A stretch of DNA of 64,000 nucleotides. Source: VXYL01 sp963422285 (GTDB lineage Bacteria > Pseudomonadota > Gammaproteobacteria > Pseudomonadales > Azotimanducaceae). A program made the position numbers and the translations under genes. Under the pieces are notes generated by a model. That model was not told the origin of the DNA. It worked only from the letters and a program-made list of their open reading frames with translations, and ran no database searches. Positions within the stretch are counted from its first letter, which is position 1. The number at the start of each line of letters is the position of its first letter. Positions 1 through 8,388 of this stretch are shown here, one piece after another. The DNA lies in the NCBI GenBank assembly GCA_963422285.2, contig OY729419.2:310001-374000 (forward strand). The letters are read 5' to 3'.

Positions 1-152
1 GGGTATATTCGGCACCCTTCGCCGTAGGCCGCCGGCAGGAAACTGTCGCCGCTTGGCGCCGCGGAGCGATTGCACGACAGCGGAATCGTCCGTTCGGAGC
101 GAAGCCGCTGGCTGGCGAAGAACCGTTTTGTTCCATGTTGGGGAGAGAGGAA

Positions 153-656
153 ATGGCTTGGGTGGCCGTGCTGATGGGTTCCGAATCCGACTGGCCGACC
201 TTGCGGGCCTGTACCGATGTGCTGGGCGCGCTGGGCGTGGACTTCGAGGTGCGGGTGACGTCGGCGCACCGCACCCCTGTCGCCACGGCCGAATTCGTGG
301 CGGACGCCGTCGCCCGCGACTGCCAGGTGTTCGTCTGCGCCGCGGGACTGGCTGCGCATCTCGCCGGGGCAGTGGCCGCGCACACCACGCACCCAGTCAT
401 TGGGGTACCCATGGACGGCGGGCCGCTGAACGGCGTTGATGCGCTGCTGTCCACGGTGATGATGCCCGGCGGCGTCCCCGTGGCCACCGTCGCGGTGGGC
501 AAGGCAGGCGCCAGGAACGCCGGCTATCTCGCCGCGCAGATGCTGGCCCTCGCGGATGCCGACCTCGCCGCTCGCATCGACGCCGACCGGCAGGCCAATG
601 CCGCCAAGGTCGCTGTCCAGAACGAGTCCGTGCAGAGCGCGCTGGCATTTTCCTGA
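153..656 (+). CDS. purE: N5-carboxyaminoimidazole ribonucleotide mutase PurE
   Basis: Class I PurE moves the carboxyl group of N5-CAIR to C4, giving CAIR in cytosolic de novo purine synthesis. The protein has 167 residues, the usual length for the class. Visible are the phosphate-binding GSESDWP near residue 10, SAHRTP carrying the catalytic histidine near residue 40, and CAAGLAAHLAG followed by HPVIGVP, a slightly altered form of the family's AGGAAHLPG loop. An in-frame ATG lies at 135, but the ATG at 153 follows the purine-rich GGGGAGAGAGG and opens directly on the first beta-strand, so it is preferred. The next gene begins 12 bases after the stop. The usual partner purK is not in this window. 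Confidence 0.93.
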   Translation: MAWVAVLMGSESDWPTLRACTDVLGALGVDFEVRVTSAHRTPVATAEFVADAVARDCQVFVCAAGLAAHLAGAVAAHTTHPVIGVPMDGGPLNGVDALLSTVMMPGGVPVATVAVGKAGARNAGYLAAQMLALADADLAARIDADRQANAAKVAVQNESVQSALAFS

Positions 657-668
657 ATCTGGCGGCGC

Positions 669-1217
669 ATGACCGAACGGGAACTGCGCGCAGCGGCGTC
701 CGCACTGCGCCGCGGCGGCGTGGTGGCCCACGCCTGCGAGGGCGTCTGGGGATTGGCATGCGATCCCTTCCGCCGCGCCGCTGTCGCCAGCGTGCTCGCC
801 ATCAAGGGGCGGGCGGCGGCCCAGGGGCTCGTCGTCGTCGCGCACGATGCGGCGCAGTTCGCCCCGGAGCTGGACTGCCTGGACGACGCTATTGCCACCC
901 GCATCCGTGCCAGTTGGCCCGGCTTCGTGACCTGGGTGGTGCCCACTCGGCGCTTCCCGGAGTGGATCACCGGCGGTCGCGGCAGCGTCGCCGTCCGCGT
1001 CCCCGGCCATGCCCAGGCGCGGGCGTTGGCAGCAGCGTTCGGCGGCCCCATCGTCTCCACTTCGGCGAATCGCACCGGCTGCGAGCCGGCGCGAACGGCG
1101 CAGGCCGTGGCCGCCAGCATCGGTGCCGAAATCGACTACCTGCTGCCGGGCGAAATCGGCAATCGCAAGGGTCCGAGCCGCATCGTCGACGCCGTCAGTG
1201 GCGCAGCCATCCGATGA
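669..1217 (+). CDS. tsaC: Threonylcarbamoyl-AMP synthase, TsaC/YrdC type
   Basis: Makes threonylcarbamoyl-AMP from threonine, bicarbonate and ATP, the first step of the t6A modification at position 37 of ANN-reading tRNAs; cytosolic, working with TsaBDE. At 182 residues it is the short TsaC form, without the extra C-terminal domain of Sua5. The nucleotide-binding start is recognisable (CEGVWGLACD in place of the usual PTETVYGLGCD), as are a KGR motif near residue 46 and STSANRTG near residue 133. Its stop overlaps the aroE start in ATGA. The tsaC-aroE adjacency is also found in enterobacteria and other gammaproteobacteria, which supports both calls. Confidence 0.9.
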   Translation: MTERELRAAASALRRGGVVAHACEGVWGLACDPFRRAAVASVLAIKGRAAAQGLVVVAHDAAQFAPELDCLDDAIATRIRASWPGFVTWVVPTRRFPEWITGGRGSVAVRVPGHAQARALAAAFGGPIVSTSANRTGCEPARTAQAVAASIGAEIDYLLPGEIGNRKGPSRIVDAVSGAAIR

Positions 1218-2041
1218 GCGGGGACGACAAGGCGGACCGCTACGCGGTGGTCGGCAACCCGGTCGCCCACAGCCTGTCGCCGCGCATCCATGCCGCGTTC
1301 GCCAAGGCCACCTGCCAGGACATGCGCTACGGCAAGCTGGAAGCGCCGGTGGGCGGCTTCGCCGAAACCGCGGCGGCGTTCTTCGCTGCCGGCGGCAAGG
1401 GCCTGAACATCACCCTGCCGTTCAAGCTGGATGCTTGGCGCTGGGTGGACAGCCACGATGCCGCGGCTGCCGCCGCCGGTGCCGTCAACACCATCGTCGT
1501 CCGGCGCACTGCCAAGCTGGGCTGCAATACCGATGGCGTCGGGCTGGTCGACGATCTCGCCGACAACCTGGGTTGGCGCCTGGACGGCGCCCGGACGCTG
1601 ATCCTGGGTGCCGGCGGCGCCGTGCAGGGCGTGGTGGCGCCGCTCAAGGACGCGGGCGCCGCGGGCTTGACCATCGCCAACCGCACCCGCGCCAAGGCCG
1701 AGCGCATCGCCACCCGATTCGGCGTCGAGGCTCGCGGCCTCGACGATGTGGGCGGCGGCTGGGACATTGTGGTGAACGGCACCTCGGCAAGCCTGGCGGG
1801 CGCTGGCCAACTGGTCTCGCCGGGCGCCATCGCCGGCAGCCGCTGCTACGACATGGTCTACGCCTTGGACGCCGTGACGCCATTCTGCCGCTGGGCCGCC
1901 GAGTGCGGAGCCGAAGCGGTCAGCGATGGCCTCGGCATGCTGGTGGAGCAGGCCGCGGCAGCGTTCTTCCTTTGGCGCGGCGTGCGCCCGAACACCACCG
2001 GCGTGGCCGACAGGCTGCGCCAACCCCCGGCCGCGCCATGA
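1214..2041 (+). CDS. aroE: Shikimate dehydrogenase (NADP+)
   Basis: Reduces 3-dehydroshikimate to shikimate with NADPH, the fourth step of the chorismate pathway. The 275-residue product has the AroE landmarks in order: GNPVAHSLSPRIH (substrate-binding serines) near residue 15, NITLPFK with the catalytic lysine near residue 68, NTDGVG with the catalytic aspartate near residue 105, a Rossmann GAGGAVQGV turn near 135 and a basic NRTRAK segment typical of NADP-binding forms. The ATG at 1214 overlaps the tsaC stop, and the aroE stop overlaps the next start at 2038 in the same ATGA fashion, so these genes are probably translated in a coupled way. Confidence 0.93.
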   Translation: MSGDDKADRYAVVGNPVAHSLSPRIHAAFAKATCQDMRYGKLEAPVGGFAETAAAFFAAGGKGLNITLPFKLDAWRWVDSHDAAAAAAGAVNTIVVRRTAKLGCNTDGVGLVDDLADNLGWRLDGARTLILGAGGAVQGVVAPLKDAGAAGLTIANRTRAKAERIATRFGVEARGLDDVGGGWDIVVNGTSASLAGAGQLVSPGAIAGSRCYDMVYALDAVTPFCRWAAECGAEAVSDGLGMLVEQAAAAFFLWRGVRPNTTGVADRLRQPPAAP

Positions 2042-2751
2042 CCCGCGCCGGCGCCGCGGCATTGCGTCCGCGCAGGGCGCTCGCCTTGCCGGTTGCAGCC
2101 GCTCTGGTCACCACCCTCGCGCTGGCCGCTTGGCAGTTCTCACGCGGCCTGGAGAAGACGGCGTTGGAAGACGCCCGCCGGGAACGGCTGCGGTCTCCGC
2201 CCATGGCTGCTGCGGACTTCGCCCCCGACGCGCCCGACTTTACCCGCGTAGCCATGACCGGGCGCTACGACGCCGAGCGCCAGTTCCTGGTCGCTCCGCG
2301 TCCGGGCGCTCGGCCGCAGCTGGTGTCGCTGCTGCACACCGAGGCCGGCGTCTTCCTCGTCAACCGCGGCCGGATTCCTGCGGTCCCGCGCTCGACGGCG
2401 CTCGAACGGCTGCCGACGCCAGCGGAGCGGGTGACCGTGGTGGGCGTCGCTTGGCCGCGGACGAAGCCGTCGCGCTTCGTCGAGCGGCAGCCCTGGCCAG
2501 ACGGCTGGCCGAAGCGGATCCGCGCCTGGAACCCGGCGCGGATGGCGGCGCTGGTGGAAGCCCGCCCGCGGGAGATGCGGCTGCAAGCCGGTGCCCCCGG
2601 GGTGTTCGAGGCCGCCTCCCTGGCCTGGGACTACGACCCGGGCAAGCACTGGGGCTATGCGGTGCAGTGGCTGCTGCTCGGCGTCGCGGTCGGCGTCGGC
2701 TATGTGGTGGTCGGCAAGCGCCGCCATCGGGCGGAGCCGCCGGGTGATTGA
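2038..2751 (+). CDS. SURF1 family cytochrome oxidase assembly protein
   Basis: SURF1 proteins are inner-membrane factors that help insert heme a into subunit I of aa3-type cytochrome c oxidase. The 237-residue product has the family layout: an N-terminal membrane helix (about residues 14-34), a large loop outside the membrane and a second helix near the C-terminus (about 204-226). FLVNRGRIP and the terminal HWGYAVQWLL are characteristic; in the family the latter reads close to HLGYAVQWF. The start overlaps the aroE stop. Directly downstream is heme A synthase, the functional partner, and a SCO chaperone follows 1.6 kb later, so this is an oxidase-assembly locus. No oxidase subunit genes are in the window. 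Confidence 0.87.
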   Translation: MTRAGAAALRPRRALALPVAAALVTTLALAAWQFSRGLEKTALEDARRERLRSPPMAAADFAPDAPDFTRVAMTGRYDAERQFLVAPRPGARPQLVSLLHTEAGVFLVNRGRIPAVPRSTALERLPTPAERVTVVGVAWPRTKPSRFVERQPWPDGWPKRIRAWNPARMAALVEARPREMRLQAGAPGVFEAASLAWDYDPGKHWGYAVQWLLLGVAVGVGYVVVGKRRHRAEPPGD

Positions 2752-2770
2752 GCGTGAGGGAGGCCGCGCC

Positions 2771-3757
2771 GTGCAGGATGCCCGTCCCCTGTTCGTCTTG
2801 ACTGTCGCTGGCGTCGCTCTCGCCGCCCTCGTGGTGGTGCTGGGGGCCTATACGCGCTTGGTGGATGCCGGCCTCGGCTGCCCGGACTGGCCGGGCTGCT
2901 ACGGCCACTTGGGCGTGCCGGCAACCGCGGCGGAGATCGCCGCGGCCGAAACCGCCTATCCGGAGGTGCCGGTGGACGCGGAGAAAGCCTGGACGGAGAT
3001 GGTCCACCGCTATGCCGCCGCCGCCCTGGGGCTGCTGATTCTGGCGCTGCTGGCGTGGACGCTGAGGAAGCGTCTGCCCTGGCGGCTGCCGGCGGCGCTT
3101 GCGGTGCTGGTAGTGGCCCAAAGCGCGTTCGGGGCCTGGACGGTCACGCTGAAGCTCTGGCCCCAGGTGGTGACGATCCACCTGCTCGGCGGCTTCGCGA
3201 CGCTGACTCTGCTGTGGCTGCTGGCGCTGTCGCTGCGACCGCCGGCCTGGCGGGTCGATGCGTCGCTGCAAGGCTTGGCTTGCGTCGCCTTGGCCACGGT
3301 GGTCGCACAGGTCGCACTCGGCGGCTGGCTGACGGCCAACTACGCGGCTCTGGCCTGTCCGGATTTCCCCGCCTGCCACGGCGAGTGGTGGCCGGAGGCG
3401 GATTTCGCCACCGGCTTCGACGTGACGGCAGGCTGGGATGCAGCTGGAGACATCGGCCCCAACTACCTCGGCGGCGTGCTGGCGAGCGACGCCCGGGTGG
3501 CCATTCACATCGCCCACCGCCTGGGCGCGGTGGCGGTGTTGGCGACGGCCGGATGGCTCATCGTCCGACTCGGCAACCGGCCCATGGCTTGGCTGCTGGG
3601 CGGCGTACTGGCAGGACAGCTGGGGTTGGGCATCGCCAACGTGGTCTTCGCTCTGCCGCTGGCGGTGGCCGTGCTGCACAACGCCGGTGCCGCGCTGCTG
3701 CTGCTGACGCTGGCAAGCGTTGTCTTCGCCGCCCGTTCCGGCAGGCGCGCTGGCTAG
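2771..3757 (+). CDS. ctaA: Heme A synthase (CtaA/COX15)
   Basis: Oxidises the C8 methyl of heme O to a formyl group, giving heme A for aa3 oxidases; integral to the inner membrane. The 328-residue product shows eight hydrophobic segments and the four heme-ligand histidine contexts: MVHRYAA, TIHLLGG, IHIAHRLGA and LHNAGAA. Two cysteine pairs (LGCPDWPGCYG and ALACPDFPACHG) sit in the extracytoplasmic loops, as in CtaA types with conserved cysteines. The frame is open further upstream and a GTG at 2744 overlaps the SURF1 gene, but the GTG at 2771 has GAGGGAGG seven bases before it and is chosen. The heme O synthase gene ctaB, a usual neighbour, is missing here. Confidence 0.9.
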   Translation: MQDARPLFVLTVAGVALAALVVVLGAYTRLVDAGLGCPDWPGCYGHLGVPATAAEIAAAETAYPEVPVDAEKAWTEMVHRYAAAALGLLILALLAWTLRKRLPWRLPAALAVLVVAQSAFGAWTVTLKLWPQVVTIHLLGGFATLTLLWLLALSLRPPAWRVDASLQGLACVALATVVAQVALGGWLTANYAALACPDFPACHGEWWPEADFATGFDVTAGWDAAGDIGPNYLGGVLASDARVAIHIAHRLGAVAVLATAGWLIVRLGNRPMAWLLGGVLAGQLGLGIANVVFALPLAVAVLHNAGAALLLLTLASVVFAARSGRRAG

Positions 3758-3761
3758 GGGA

Positions 3762-3780
3762 GCCGGCCGCTGGTGCCGGC
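3762..3780. terminator. Possible hairpin between convergent genes
   Basis: A self-complementary GCCGGC is repeated with a seven-base loop in the short gap between the ctaA stop and the stop of the minus-strand lipoprotein gene. It could fold on either strand. No run of T follows, so it is a weak candidate. Confidence 0.3.
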
Positions 3781-3782
3781 CG

Positions 3783-4520
3783 TCAGGCACCCTCCCCGGA
3801 CGGCTGGCACGCCGGCACTGGCGGAATGTGGACGCCGGGAACGGGGGTGAGCCCCGACGGGTCCACCACGTAGACCATGCGCTTTCCGCGATAGTAGTCC
3901 CTGAACGTCTTCTTGATCTCCGGCTGGGCGAGGTCGAGGACCACGTCGCCGCCGCGGGCGACGGTCATCCTCGTCGCCCAGGGGCGGGCCTCGCCGCCAC
4001 CGTCGCGCCGACCGCCTATGTAGGACCCTAGCCAAAGGTGCGGGGTGCAGGGCTGCCAGATGGCCGCTGCCGTTTCTCCGTCGTCGTAGACCGTTCGCAC
4101 CTCGACATCCGTGGCGAACGCGCTGTAGATCCTCGCGCAGTTGAGGGTTTTGCCTCCTAGTCCCGACCATCTGATGCCGGACGCATCGATGACGACGGCG
4201 CCGCCTCGGGCGCCAATCGCCTCGACTTCGTGCCCGTCCAATTCATGAACGACCGTGCCGTCCTGGCTGACGGTTATCTTCTCGACGAAGACGGTTCGCT
4301 TATGCCGCATCGCATCGAGGCCCGATACAGGGGAAAAGAATCTATATCCCCGACAGGGTTGGAACGTCCGCGATTGCGTCGTCCCGTCGGTCAACCAGAC
4401 CTGCCCCTGAACGTCGACAGGGAATCTGCTGCTTACCAGCGGCCCCGGAAATCCGTCACAACCAGCTAGCGCGATGCCTAACCAAAACGCCAGCCATGTC
4501 AGAAGAGCGTTCTTCCTCAT
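3783..4520 (-). CDS. Putative lipoprotein, function unknown
   Basis: I do not recognise the family. The 245-residue product begins with a lipoprotein signal: MRKN, a hydrophobic stretch and the lipobox IALAGC, with the acylated cysteine near residue 20. The mature part has four further cysteines and beta-rich segments and ends in a Pro-rich tail (PVPGVHIPPVPACQP). The frame is open further upstream (to an ATG at 4682), but the ATG at 4520 gives a proper signal peptide. The stop of the upstream frameshifted gene, read in its conserved frame, overlaps this ATG as ATGA, so the two were probably one translationally coupled unit. Function cannot be inferred beyond export. Confidence 0.6.
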   Translation of the reverse strand: MRKNALLTWLAFWLGIALAGCDGFPGPLVSSRFPVDVQGQVWLTDGTTQSRTFQPCRGYRFFSPVSGLDAMRHKRTVFVEKITVSQDGTVVHELDGHEVEAIGARGGAVVIDASGIRWSGLGGKTLNCARIYSAFATDVEVRTVYDDGETAAAIWQPCTPHLWLGSYIGGRRDGGGEARPWATRMTVARGGDVVLDLAQPEIKKTFRDYYRGKRMVYVVDPSGLTPVPGVHIPPVPACQPSGEGA

Positions 4521-4593
4521 GGGCCGCACCGCTGATTCGCCGCCGCGCGTGCCGCTGCCTCCATGGGATGATCGTAGTAGCCGGTGACTGTCG

Positions 4594-5130
4594 CTATCCC
4601 GAGGTAGGCTGGAATAGCGAAGGGCCGAGCTTCTGGTATTGGTAGGTATGCTCCTTTCCATGCTCGCGAAGGGGGCAATCATTGTTCGGGACTGTGCCGG
4701 GGCTGTAGTGGATGGTGTTGCCCAAGGTCATGCCCGATATTCTCGGCGGGTTGAGGGGATTGTTCTGGAACTGGACGGCGTTGTTCCCCAGCGAGATGTC
4801 CATGTCGATGCCCGCCACCCAGGAAGCAGCCATGCCGATAGCGCCGTACGCCATGCCGAGCGCGGTGTTCACCGAAGTCCAGAGCTTGCCGGCCACGTCC
4901 CACAGCAGACCCCACAATCCGCCGTCGTCCCCCTCGCCGTCGTCTTCGTAGTCTTCGTCGGGCGCCGTCTCGCCGCCTCCCGAATCACAGCCGCCGTACA
5001 TGGCCAGCGCCGGTTCGCCGATATGCACCGCGACGGACGCGGGCACGAAGGACGGGGCGGGCAGGACCAGGAACGCCAGTGCGATCCCGGCGATCATGGC
5101 TCGCTGTAGTGGCATCCGGTTGGGATTCAT
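4594..5130 (-). CDS. Exported protein with HTYQYQ-type C-terminal domain, frameshifted
   Basis: The 178-residue frame starts with a signal peptide (hydrophobic run about residues 11-30), then an acidic linker (DEDYEDDGEGDD), a Gly/Ala-rich hydrophobic segment and a C-terminal region with GNNAVQF, TLGNTIHY and EHTYQYQKLGP. That order matches a domain I know from the ends of some bacterial secreted and Rhs-like proteins, where HE..HTYQYQ looks like a metal site; its function is unknown to me. Start: GAGGAGAA precedes the ATG at 5130. After KLGP the frame leaves the family pattern. Restoring one base near 4622 gives FAIPAYLGIATVTGYYDHP and a stop at 4517, overlapping the next gene's ATG. The gene is therefore frameshifted or carries a sequence error. 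Confidence 0.6.
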   Translation of the reverse strand: MNPNRMPLQRAMIAGIALAFLVLPAPSFVPASVAVHIGEPALAMYGGCDSGGGETAPDEDYEDDGEGDDGGLWGLLWDVAGKLWTSVNTALGMAYGAIGMAASWVAGIDMDISLGNNAVQFQNNPLNPPRISGMTLGNTIHYSPGTVPNNDCPLREHGKEHTYQYQKLGPSLFQPTSG

Positions 5131-5352
5131 CGATATTCTCCTCGTTTTGGCGGCAGCCGTCGAAGGCGGCGCAGAGTAGGACGCCCAGCGCCGGTGGTCG
5201 GCAGGCTGCGGCAAGGGCGCTCTCTCCCGCAATCGAGGAAGTGCCGTGCGTGGTTCAAGAAGCGGGCGCTCTCCCCATGCGCACGATCCCTCATCTCCCG
5301 CGCATAAGGATTCCAAACATGTCCGCCTGATGCTAGGCATAATGCGCGTCTC

Positions 5353-5985
5353 ATGAAAACCACCGTCGCGCTGCTGGCCGCCGGCCTCGTGGTCGGGGGC
5401 TTGGCGTTCGCCTACCTCGTGCCGACGCCGGCGTACTCGGAGGAGGAACTGCGCGCCTTCGGCTTCGTCGCGCTGCCCGAGCCCCGGCCGCTTCCCGCGT
5501 TCGAGCTGGTGGACGCCGCTGGCGGTCGTTTCGGGCCGGAGCGGCTGCGCGGGCGCTGGTCGCTGATCTTCTTCGGCTACGCCAACTGTCCGGACATCTG
5601 CCCGATCACCATGTCCGTGCTGGGCCAGGCCGCAGAGCTTGTGCGGGATGCCGCGACCGAGCCCTTCCAAGGCATCCTGGTGAGCGTGGATCCCGAGCGC
5701 GATACGCCGCCGACGCTGGCCCGCTACGTCGCCGCGTTCTCGGAGGACTTCGTCGGCCTCACGGGCGACGTGGCGTCCGTCAAAGCGTTCGCCCGAAGCC
5801 TGCATGCCGGATTCTCCAAAGCGCCGGTGGAAGACTCGGCGCTCGGCTACCTGATGGACCATACCGGCCATATCGCCGTCGTCGACCGGCGAGGCCGACA
5901 CTTCGGGTACATCAAGCCGCCCTTCGACAAGCGCAAGATCGCCGCCCTGGTGCGTGCTCTGATGGGGAAAGATGTACCTTCCTGA
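5353..5985 (+). CDS. SCO1/SenC family copper chaperone for cytochrome oxidase
   Basis: SCO proteins are membrane-anchored thioredoxin-fold proteins that deliver copper to, or reduce the cysteines of, the CuA site of cytochrome c oxidase subunit II. The 210-residue product has one N-terminal anchor (about residues 5-23), then the thioredoxin fold with FFGYANCPDICPIT, whose CPDIC cysteines near residues 80-84 bind copper, and the third ligand histidine in MDHTGHIAVVD. VSVDPERDTP is also diagnostic. A CATAAT hexamer at 5337 is a possible -10 with a very short leader. Together with SURF1 and ctaA this supports an aa3-type oxidase. Two unrelated minus-strand genes separate it from ctaA. Confidence 0.9.
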   Translation: MKTTVALLAAGLVVGGLAFAYLVPTPAYSEEELRAFGFVALPEPRPLPAFELVDAAGGRFGPERLRGRWSLIFFGYANCPDICPITMSVLGQAAELVRDAATEPFQGILVSVDPERDTPPTLARYVAAFSEDFVGLTGDVASVKAFARSLHAGFSKAPVEDSALGYLMDHTGHIAVVDRRGRHFGYIKPPFDKRKIAALVRALMGKDVPS

Positions 5986-6006
5986 GGCTCCTCCCCCGCT
6001 CGCGCT

Positions 6007-6036
6007 TTGCATTGCCGCGGCAACCTTCACTATCAT
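6007..6036 (+). promoter_or_regulatory. Possible sigma-70 promoter for egtB
   Basis: TTGCAT at 6007-6012 and TATCAT at 6031-6036 are separated by 18 bases, a good housekeeping promoter arrangement about 50 bases before the egtB start. Judged by eye only. Confidence 0.4.
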
Positions 6037-6083
6037 TGTGCGCACTGCTCGCGCGAACCGCGCCCGAGCCGTCAAGGGGGCCG

Positions 6084-7370
6084 ATGTCCGAATCACAATC
6101 TTCCCATGCGCCGGCGGCGGCGAACGGTGGCGCATGGGGATACCAAGCGGTTCGGGCGCAGACCGAGGCGCTGTGCCAGCCGTTGGCCATCGAGGACTAC
6201 GGCGTGCAGCCCATGCTCGACGCCAGCCCGCCGAAATGGCATCTCGCCCACACCACTTGGTTCTTCGAGACCTTCCTGCTCAAGCCCTTCGTCGCCGGCT
6301 ACGCGCCGTTCCATCCGGCTTTCGAGTACCTGTTCAACTCCTACTACGACGGCGTGGGCGCACAGTTCCCGCGCCCGGCCCGGGGCACCTTGTCGCGGCC
6401 CACGGTGGCACAGGTGCTGGCCTATCGCCGGCATGTGGACGAGGCCATGGCGCTGCTGCTCGCCGCCGACGACGGCGAGGTGCGCAGTCGCATCGAACTC
6501 GGCCTGCACCACGAACAGCAGCACCAAGAGCTGATGGTCACGGACGTCAAGGCGAACCTGGGTTCGAATCCCCTCAAGCCGCCGTACCGGGCCGCGGAGA
6601 TGGTCGCGGCGAGATCGCCACGACCGCTCGGGTTTGTTCAATTCTCGGGCGGCGTAGAGGAAGTGGGTGCCAACTTGGGTACTGGGTTTCGGTTCGACAA
6701 CGAGAGCCCTCGCCACAAGGTGTGGGTCGACGATTTCGCCCTTGCCGATCGCCTCGTCACCAACGTCGAATACGCCGCCTTCGTCAAAGACGGCGGCTAC
6801 CAGGCACCGGCGCTGTGGTTGTCCGAAGGCTGGGCTTGGCGGCGGCAGCACGGCGTCGTCGCGCCCATGTACTGGCGACAGACGGACGGCGGCTGGCTGG
6901 AATACCGGCTCGATGGCGAACGGGAGCTGGCGGGCGACGCGCCGGTCGCCCATGTCAGCTACTTTGAGGCCGACGCCTATGCGCGGTGGGCCGGTGCCCG
7001 CCTGCCCACCGAGGCGGAATGGGAAGCGGTCGCGGCCTCGCAGCCCGTGCGCGGCAACTTCGCCGATGGCACTCTGCATCCGCAGCCGGCGGGAGATGCA
7101 CCCCTGGCGCAGCTGTTCGGCGACTGCTGGGAGTGGACGTCCAGCTCCTACGGCCCCTACCCCGGCTTTCGCCCGCTGGCCGGAACCCTCGGCGAATACA
7201 ACGGCAAGTTCATGTCCAGCCAGCAGGTGCTGCGCGGCGGTTCCTGCGCCACGCCGGCGGGCCATGTGCGCGCCACCTACCGCAACTTCTTCTATCCCAA
7301 GGATCGCTGGCAGTTCACCGGCATTCGCTTGGCTCGCTCCGGGTCTGCGCCGGCCGCCCACGGAGGCTGA
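6084..7370 (+). CDS. egtB: Ergothioneine synthase EgtB (sulfoxide synthase)
   Basis: Non-heme iron enzyme that joins hercynine to a thiol donor (gamma-glutamylcysteine or cysteine, by type) with O2 in ergothioneine synthesis. The 428-residue product has an N-terminal DinB-like domain with HLAHTTWFFE and HHEQQHQELM, the latter holding the iron-binding HxxxHxE set, and a C-terminal formylglycine-generating-like domain with LPTEAEWEAVA, GDCWEWTSS, VLRGGSCATP and the closing GIRLAR. The ATG at 6084 follows AAGGGGG; an ATG at 6012 in frame would add a non-conserved tail. egtD follows at once, and no egtA is nearby. Confidence 0.93.
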   Translation: MSESQSSHAPAAANGGAWGYQAVRAQTEALCQPLAIEDYGVQPMLDASPPKWHLAHTTWFFETFLLKPFVAGYAPFHPAFEYLFNSYYDGVGAQFPRPARGTLSRPTVAQVLAYRRHVDEAMALLLAADDGEVRSRIELGLHHEQQHQELMVTDVKANLGSNPLKPPYRAAEMVAARSPRPLGFVQFSGGVEEVGANLGTGFRFDNESPRHKVWVDDFALADRLVTNVEYAAFVKDGGYQAPALWLSEGWAWRRQHGVVAPMYWRQTDGGWLEYRLDGERELAGDAPVAHVSYFEADAYARWAGARLPTEAEWEAVAASQPVRGNFADGTLHPQPAGDAPLAQLFGDCWEWTSSSYGPYPGFRPLAGTLGEYNGKFMSSQQVLRGGSCATPAGHVRATYRNFFYPKDRWQFTGIRLARSGSAPAAHGG

Positions 7371-7374
7371 CGCC

Positions 7375-8388
7375 ATCGAATCCGCCGCGACCGAGAAGCA
7401 GCCGCGCTTCGAACTGTTCGACCGCCAACCCGCCCTGCCCGACAGGACCGCCGAGATCGTGCGCGGTTTGCGCCGGGCGCAGAAGTCCATCCCGCCGAAG
7501 TACTTCTACGACGCCGCCGGCTCGAAGCTGTTCGACGCCGTCACCCGGCAGCCGGAGTACTATCTGACGCGCACCGAGATCGGCATTTTGCGCGCCAATC
7601 GCGCCGCCATCGGTCGCCATGTCGCCCGCGGCGGCTGTCTCGTGGAGTACGGCAGCGGCAGCAGCCGCAAGGTGCGCATCCTGCTCGACGCCTGCCGGCC
7701 CGCGGCCTATGTTCCGGTGGACATCTCCAAGGAGCACTTGGCCGCATCGGCGCAAGCCATCTTCGACGACTATCCGGCGCTGTCGGTATATCCGGTGTGC
7801 GCCGACTACGCGGCACCGTTCGACCTGCCGCCGCCCGCGCAAGCGCTGCCGCGACTGGCGTTCTTCCCGGGCTCCAGCATTGGCAACTTCGATCCCGCTG
7901 CCGCCGACGGCTTTCTGACCGTCGTTGCCGGCGCCGTGGGCGCCGGCGGCTGCCTGTTGATCGGCGTCGACGCCAAGAAGGATCCGCAGGTCCTGACCCG
8001 CGCCTACAACGATGCCGCCGGCGTCACCGCCCGTTTCAATCGCAACCTGCTGCGGCATGTCAACGCCGCCGTGGGGGCGGACTTCGACCCGGACGGGTTC
8101 CACCATCGCGCCATCTACAACGCCGACGCCGGCCGCATCGAGATGTATCTCGACGCCAAGCGCCAACAGGTGGTGGCGATCGATGGCGAGCAGGTGGCCT
8201 TCGCCCGGGGCGAGGCGCTGCACACGGAGAACTCCTACAAGTACGCGCCCGAGGAGTTCGTCGCCAAGGCCGCCCGCGCCGGTTTCGAATGCGTGGACCT
8301 CTGGCTGGACCGGCAGCGCTACTTCATGGTGCTGCTGCTACGGGCGCGTCCCGGCGCTGGCGTCGAGGTGCGCTCGCCGGGTGCCTGA
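7375..8388 (+). CDS. egtD: L-histidine N-alpha-methyltransferase EgtD
   Basis: Trimethylates histidine to hercynine with three SAM, the first step of ergothioneine synthesis, feeding EgtB encoded just upstream. About 337 residues, as expected. Family landmarks: KYFYDAAGSKLFD and QPEYYLTRTE near the N-terminus, VEYGSGSSRK (SAM-binding loop), YVPVDIS, FFPGSSIGNF, and late HTENSYKYAPEEF. No ATG, GTG or TTG stands at a sensible place. The frame is open far into egtB, but conserved sequence starts close to 7375, where an ATC codon lies eight bases after GGAGG (7362-7366). I place the start there with reserve; a sequence error or re-initiation from egtB is possible. The 3' end overlaps a convergent gene by 51 bases. 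Confidence 0.88.
   Translation: MESAATEKQPRFELFDRQPALPDRTAEIVRGLRRAQKSIPPKYFYDAAGSKLFDAVTRQPEYYLTRTEIGILRANRAAIGRHVARGGCLVEYGSGSSRKVRILLDACRPAAYVPVDISKEHLAASAQAIFDDYPALSVYPVCADYAAPFDLPPPAQALPRLAFFPGSSIGNFDPAAADGFLTVVAGAVGAGGCLLIGVDAKKDPQVLTRAYNDAAGVTARFNRNLLRHVNAAVGADFDPDGFHHRAIYNADAGRIEMYLDAKRQQVVAIDGEQVAFARGEALHTENSYKYAPEEFVAKAARAGFECVDLWLDRQRYFMVLLLRARPGAGVEVRSPGA

Noticed and set aside
6545..6580. tRNA-like T-loop sequence GGTTCGAATCC
   Set aside because: It lies inside egtB in a conserved coding frame, and no acceptor or anticodon stem can be built around it.
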